In this document: positions 5,436 to 8,008 of the stretch, one piece after another
Layout: each line of letters starts with the position of its first letter
Numbering within the stretch: position 1 is the stretch's first letter
From: DATKZS01 sp035527835 [NCBI: bacterium]
GTDB taxonomy: Bacteria > RBG-13-61-14
Direction: 5' to 3'
DNA length: 8,008 nucleotides
Assembly: GCA_035527835.1 (NCBI GenBank)
Contig: DATKZS010000218.1
Coordinates: forward strand, 1-8,008
Position numbers and translations under genes: made by a program
Notes under the pieces: model-generated
Database searches by the model: none
Told to the model about the DNA's origin: nothing
Seen by the model: only the letters and a program-made list of their open reading frames with translations

Positions 5436-6830
5436 ATGAAGGAGTTTTCGCCTCGGGAACAGGAGTTGCTGGAGCGGCTTGACTGGTTTGTCAAGTTGCG
5501 ATGGCTGTTTCTGTTGGGTCTGGCGGCGCTGATATTTTTCTCGGTACGGGTTTTCGGGCTGGAGCTTGATCTTCATGCCATCGGTCCGATCGCGGCGGCG
5601 GTGCTCCTTTACAACATCGGGTTTTTCGTTCTGCACCTCTTCCAATCGCGCTTCAAGAGGACACCGCTCTCCCTGCGGATCGAGGCCAACCTGCAGATCG
5701 GCCTCGACCTCCTGGCCCTGGTCCTTTTGATCCACGTGAGCGGGGGCATCGAGAACCCGTTCATTTTCTTTTTCATCTTCCACATGATCATGGGCAGCAT
5801 CCTGCTCTCGGGCCGGGACATCTGGTATCACGCGGGGGCCACGGTGTTCCTGCTGTTTTTGCTGCTCGGGCTTTCCTACCTGGGCGTGATCAGTCACTAC
5901 CACATCCGGGGGTTTGCGTCGGCGGATTTGTGGAACAACGAGCCCTACATCCTGGCGGGGGCCGTGGCCTTTGGCACCACCATCCTGATGACGGTTTACA
6001 TGACCAACTCGATCACCAGGAGCGTGCGCCACCGCCAGGACGAGCTGCTCCTGGCCAAGGGCCAGATCGAGAACAAGTCGCGCGAGCTGGAGCAGGCGAA
6101 CCGGGAGCTGATCCGGCAGCAAAACCTGCTGGTGCGCTCGGAGAAGCTCGCGTCGCTGGGCAAGCTCTCGGCCGGCGTCGCGCACGAGCTTAACAGCCCG
6201 CTCACCGGGATCATGAACTTTTCCTATTTCATCCGGGACGCCTGCCCGGAAAAGGAGCAGGTGCAGCTCGACGTGGCCGTGGTGATCCGGGAGACGGAGC
6301 GGTGCAAGAAGATCATCAAGGGACTGCTCGATTTCGCGCGGCAGAGCGAGCCGGAGAAGAGGGAGAACGATGTGCTGGAGATCCTGAAGAAGACCATCGC
6401 GCTGGTCGAGAACCACAAGGACTTCCGCGAGATCGAGATTATCAAGGACTTCGACTCGGGCCTGCCCCGCCTCATGCTCGACCGCGACCAGGTCCAGCAG
6501 GTCTTCATGAACCTGATCGTGAACGCGGAGGAAGCCATGAACGGGGCCGGCACCCTTTACGTGCGGGCCAAGCCGGGGCCGGACGGCCAGTCGGTGGTGA
6601 TCATGTTCCGCGACAACGGCCCGGGAATGGACGAGGACACGATGCGAAAAATTTTCGACCCCTTCTTCACCACCAAGGAAATGGGCACCGGGCTCGGACT
6701 GTCCGTCAGCATGGGCATCATCGTGAACCACGGCGGCGAGCTGGAGGTGGAGAGCAAGAAGGGCGGCGGCGCATGTTTCACCATAACGCTGCCGGCCAAT
6801 TCCGGGGCCGGCGGGAGGGCGGCGGCATGA
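5436..6830 (+). CDS. Membrane sensor histidine kinase with RegB-like quinone motif
   Basis: This 464-residue inner-membrane kinase probably senses a membrane redox signal and phosphorylates the next gene's product. About six helices are visible (roughly 22-40, 48-68, 85-101, 108-125, 130-152, 170-190). The loop before helix 4 reads GGIENPF (103-109), matching GGxxNPF, the quinone-binding motif of RegB/PrrB. A probable coiled coil (200-235) leads to a complete kinase core: H-box AGVAHELNSPL with phosphorylated His250, N-box around Asn363, DNGPGM (393-398), FDPFFTTK (407-414) and GTGLGL (417-422). The core is NtrB/HK4-like. No PAS domain is present. Cys270 and Cys290 lie just after the H-box; whether they act like the RegB redox cysteine is unknown. 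ATG at 5436 has GGGGAG five bases upstream and is preferred over an in-frame GTG at 5394. The stop overlaps the next start as ATGA. Confidence 0.93.
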   Translation: MKEFSPREQELLERLDWFVKLRWLFLLGLAALIFFSVRVFGLELDLHAIGPIAAAVLLYNIGFFVLHLFQSRFKRTPLSLRIEANLQIGLDLLALVLLIHVSGGIENPFIFFFIFHMIMGSILLSGRDIWYHAGATVFLLFLLLGLSYLGVISHYHIRGFASADLWNNEPYILAGAVAFGTTILMTVYMTNSITRSVRHRQDELLLAKGQIENKSRELEQANRELIRQQNLLVRSEKLASLGKLSAGVAHELNSPLTGIMNFSYFIRDACPEKEQVQLDVAVVIRETERCKKIIKGLLDFARQSEPEKRENDVLEILKKTIALVENHKDFREIEIIKDFDSGLPRLMLDRDQVQQVFMNLIVNAEEAMNGAGTLYVRAKPGPDGQSVVIMFRDNGPGMDEDTMRKIFDPFFTTKEMGTGLGLSVSMGIIVNHGGELEVESKKGGGACFTITLPANSGAGGRAAA

Positions 6831-8008
6831 AGGGCGTCAACATATTGGTGGTGGACGACGAGGAGGTCGTGCTGCAAAGCTGCGCGCGCGCGCTGGGCGC
6901 GCACCGGTACAAGGTCACCACCGCGCACAGCGTGGACGAGGCGCTGGAGCAGCTCGGCAAGCGTTACTTCCACGTGATCATCGTGGACCTGATCATGCCG
7001 AAAAAGGGCGGCATGGAGCTGTTGAAGTACATCAAGCAGCACTTCACCCGGGCCCAGGTCATCATGATCACCGGCTATTCCTCCATCAACACCGCGGTCG
7101 AGGCCATCAAGCTGGGCGCGTACGATTACCTGTCCAAGCCCTTCTCGCCGAACGAGCTGGTGATCACCGTGAAGAACGCGCTCGAAGGCAAGGGCCGGTC
7201 GCTCTACCCGTTCCTGTCGGACCACGAGCTGCCGGCGCAGATGATCTTCGACAACATCATCGGCCAGAGCCCGCGCATGATCGAGGTTTTCAAGCTGATC
7301 AGCAAGATCGCGGCCACCGATTCCACCGTGCTCATCACCGGCGAGTCAGGCACGGGCAAAGAGCTGGTGGCGCGGGCCATCCACAAGAACTCGCACCGCT
7401 CGGACGCCAAGTTCGTGACGGTGGACTGCTTGGCGCTCACTCCGACGCTCCTGGAGAGCGAGCTGTTCGGGCACACCAAAGGGTCATTCACGGGAGCGGT
7501 GTCAACCAAGGTCGGCTTCTTCGAGGTCGCCAACGGGGGCACGCTGTTCCTGGACGAGATCGGCGATCTGTCCTTCGAGCTGCAGGGCAAGCTGCTTCGC
7601 GTGATCCAGGAGCGCAAGTACATCCCGGTCGGCGGCACCGAGCCCAAGCAAACCGACATCCGCCTGATCGCGGCCACCAACAAAAACCTGAAACAGATGG
7701 TGCTGACCGGGGCCTTCCGCGAGGACTTGTTCTACCGACTCTACGTGGTCCCTATCTTCCTGCCCCCGCTCCGCGAGCGCAAAGAGGACATCAGCATCCT
7801 GGCCGAGCATTTCTTTCACAAGTTCTGCGTTAAGTACAATCGGCCGCTGCTCAAGCTGCCCGCGGCCATCGTCGAGGCCCTGACCTACTACAACTGGCCC
7901 GGCAACATCCGCGAGCTGGAGAACAGCATCGAGCGCGCGGTCCTCTCCTGCGAGGGAGACGAGCTGACTCCTGCCGACCTGCCCGGCTCGGTGCGGGAAG
8001 CCGGGCCC
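6827..8008 (+). CDS. NtrC-family sigma-54 response regulator, 3' end outside the window
   Basis: The first 394 residues are visible with no stop. A receiver domain (1-120) has acidic residues Asp10-Asp11, phosphorylated Asp54 in VDLIMP, Thr82 and Lys104. A linker leads to an AAA+ domain from about 143: Walker A GESGTGKE (172-179), sigma-54 contact loop GSFTGA (219-224, serine in place of the usual alanine), Walker B GGTLFLDEI (237-245), the arginine-finger region FREDLFYRL (297-305) and the WPGNIRELEN sensor II segment. The missing part should be a Fis-type helix-turn-helix of about 50-70 residues. The start overlaps the kinase stop, indicating translational coupling and a cognate pair. GGGAGG lies eight bases before the ATG. 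Phosphorylation should trigger ATP-driven opening of sigma-54 promoters; candidates lie in the upstream intergenic region. Confidence 0.95.
   Translation, partial: MKGVNILVVDDEEVVLQSCARALGAHRYKVTTAHSVDEALEQLGKRYFHVIIVDLIMPKKGGMELLKYIKQHFTRAQVIMITGYSSINTAVEAIKLGAYDYLSKPFSPNELVITVKNALEGKGRSLYPFLSDHELPAQMIFDNIIGQSPRMIEVFKLISKIAATDSTVLITGESGTGKELVARAIHKNSHRSDAKFVTVDCLALTPTLLESELFGHTKGSFTGAVSTKVGFFEVANGGTLFLDEIGDLSFELQGKLLRVIQERKYIPVGGTEPKQTDIRLIAATNKNLKQMVLTGAFREDLFYRLYVVPIFLPPLRERKEDISILAEHFFHKFCVKYNRPLLKLPAAIVEALTYYNWPGNIRELENSIERAVLSCEGDELTPADLPGSVREAGP

Noticed and set aside
4751-5436. Small open frames of 70-105 codons on both strands in the divergent region
   Set aside because: They overlap each other, use non-ATG starts or lack ribosome binding sites, and their apparent repeated residues (VS...DT) come from the operator dyads.
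5055-6731. A 558-codon open frame on the minus strand opposite the histidine kinase
   Set aside because: The plus strand encodes a complete kinase with all catalytic boxes. The antisense protein is rich in His, Asp, Glu, Leu and Val, as expected from the complement of a GC-rich gene, and has no recognisable domain.

Overview
The window is GC-rich bacterial DNA with an AT-richer stretch at its left end. The gene content fits an anaerobic or facultatively anaerobic Gram-negative bacterium: a membrane-bound heterodisulfide-reductase-like Fe-S oxidoreductase, a RegB-like membrane histidine kinase, and a sigma-54 activator. A Desulfobacterota-like or candidate-phylum genome is a reasonable guess, but no marker gene is present to settle it.

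Layout, left to right. (1) Positions 1-260 are AT-richer and hold the first 11 codons of a minus-strand gene leaving the window. Its ribosome binding site and start codon sit in a nested hairpin, a design known from insertion sequences. (2) Positions 270-1360 form a REP/RAYT unit: a single-domain Y1 (HUH) transposase on the minus strand, four 87-89 bp tandem units with paired hairpins on its upstream side, and two diverged repeat copies on its downstream side, one of them inverted. (3) Positions 1456-4621 hold a probable minus-strand operon of two tandem 147-residue resolvase-fold proteins that lack the catalytic serine, then a 702-residue membrane Fe-S oxidoreductase, ending at a 15-bp hairpin. 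(4) Positions 4622-5435 are an 814-bp divergent intergenic region with no convincing gene. It carries a family of 19-bp dyads of the form TGTATC-N7-GATACA and a good sigma-54 promoter candidate. (5) Positions 5436-8008 encode a two-component pair on the plus strand: a six-helix sensor kinase carrying the RegB quinone motif GGxxNPF, and an overlapping NtrC-type response regulator cut off by the window end.

Working model (inference): the kinase senses the redox state of the membrane quinone pool and phosphorylates the sigma-54 activator. The activator binds the repeated dyads between the divergent operons and controls its own operon, and possibly the operon for the quinone-linked oxidoreductase and the two resolvase-like pseudoenzymes. 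The link between catalytically dead resolvase paralogues and a respiratory Fe-S protein is the least familiar part of the window.
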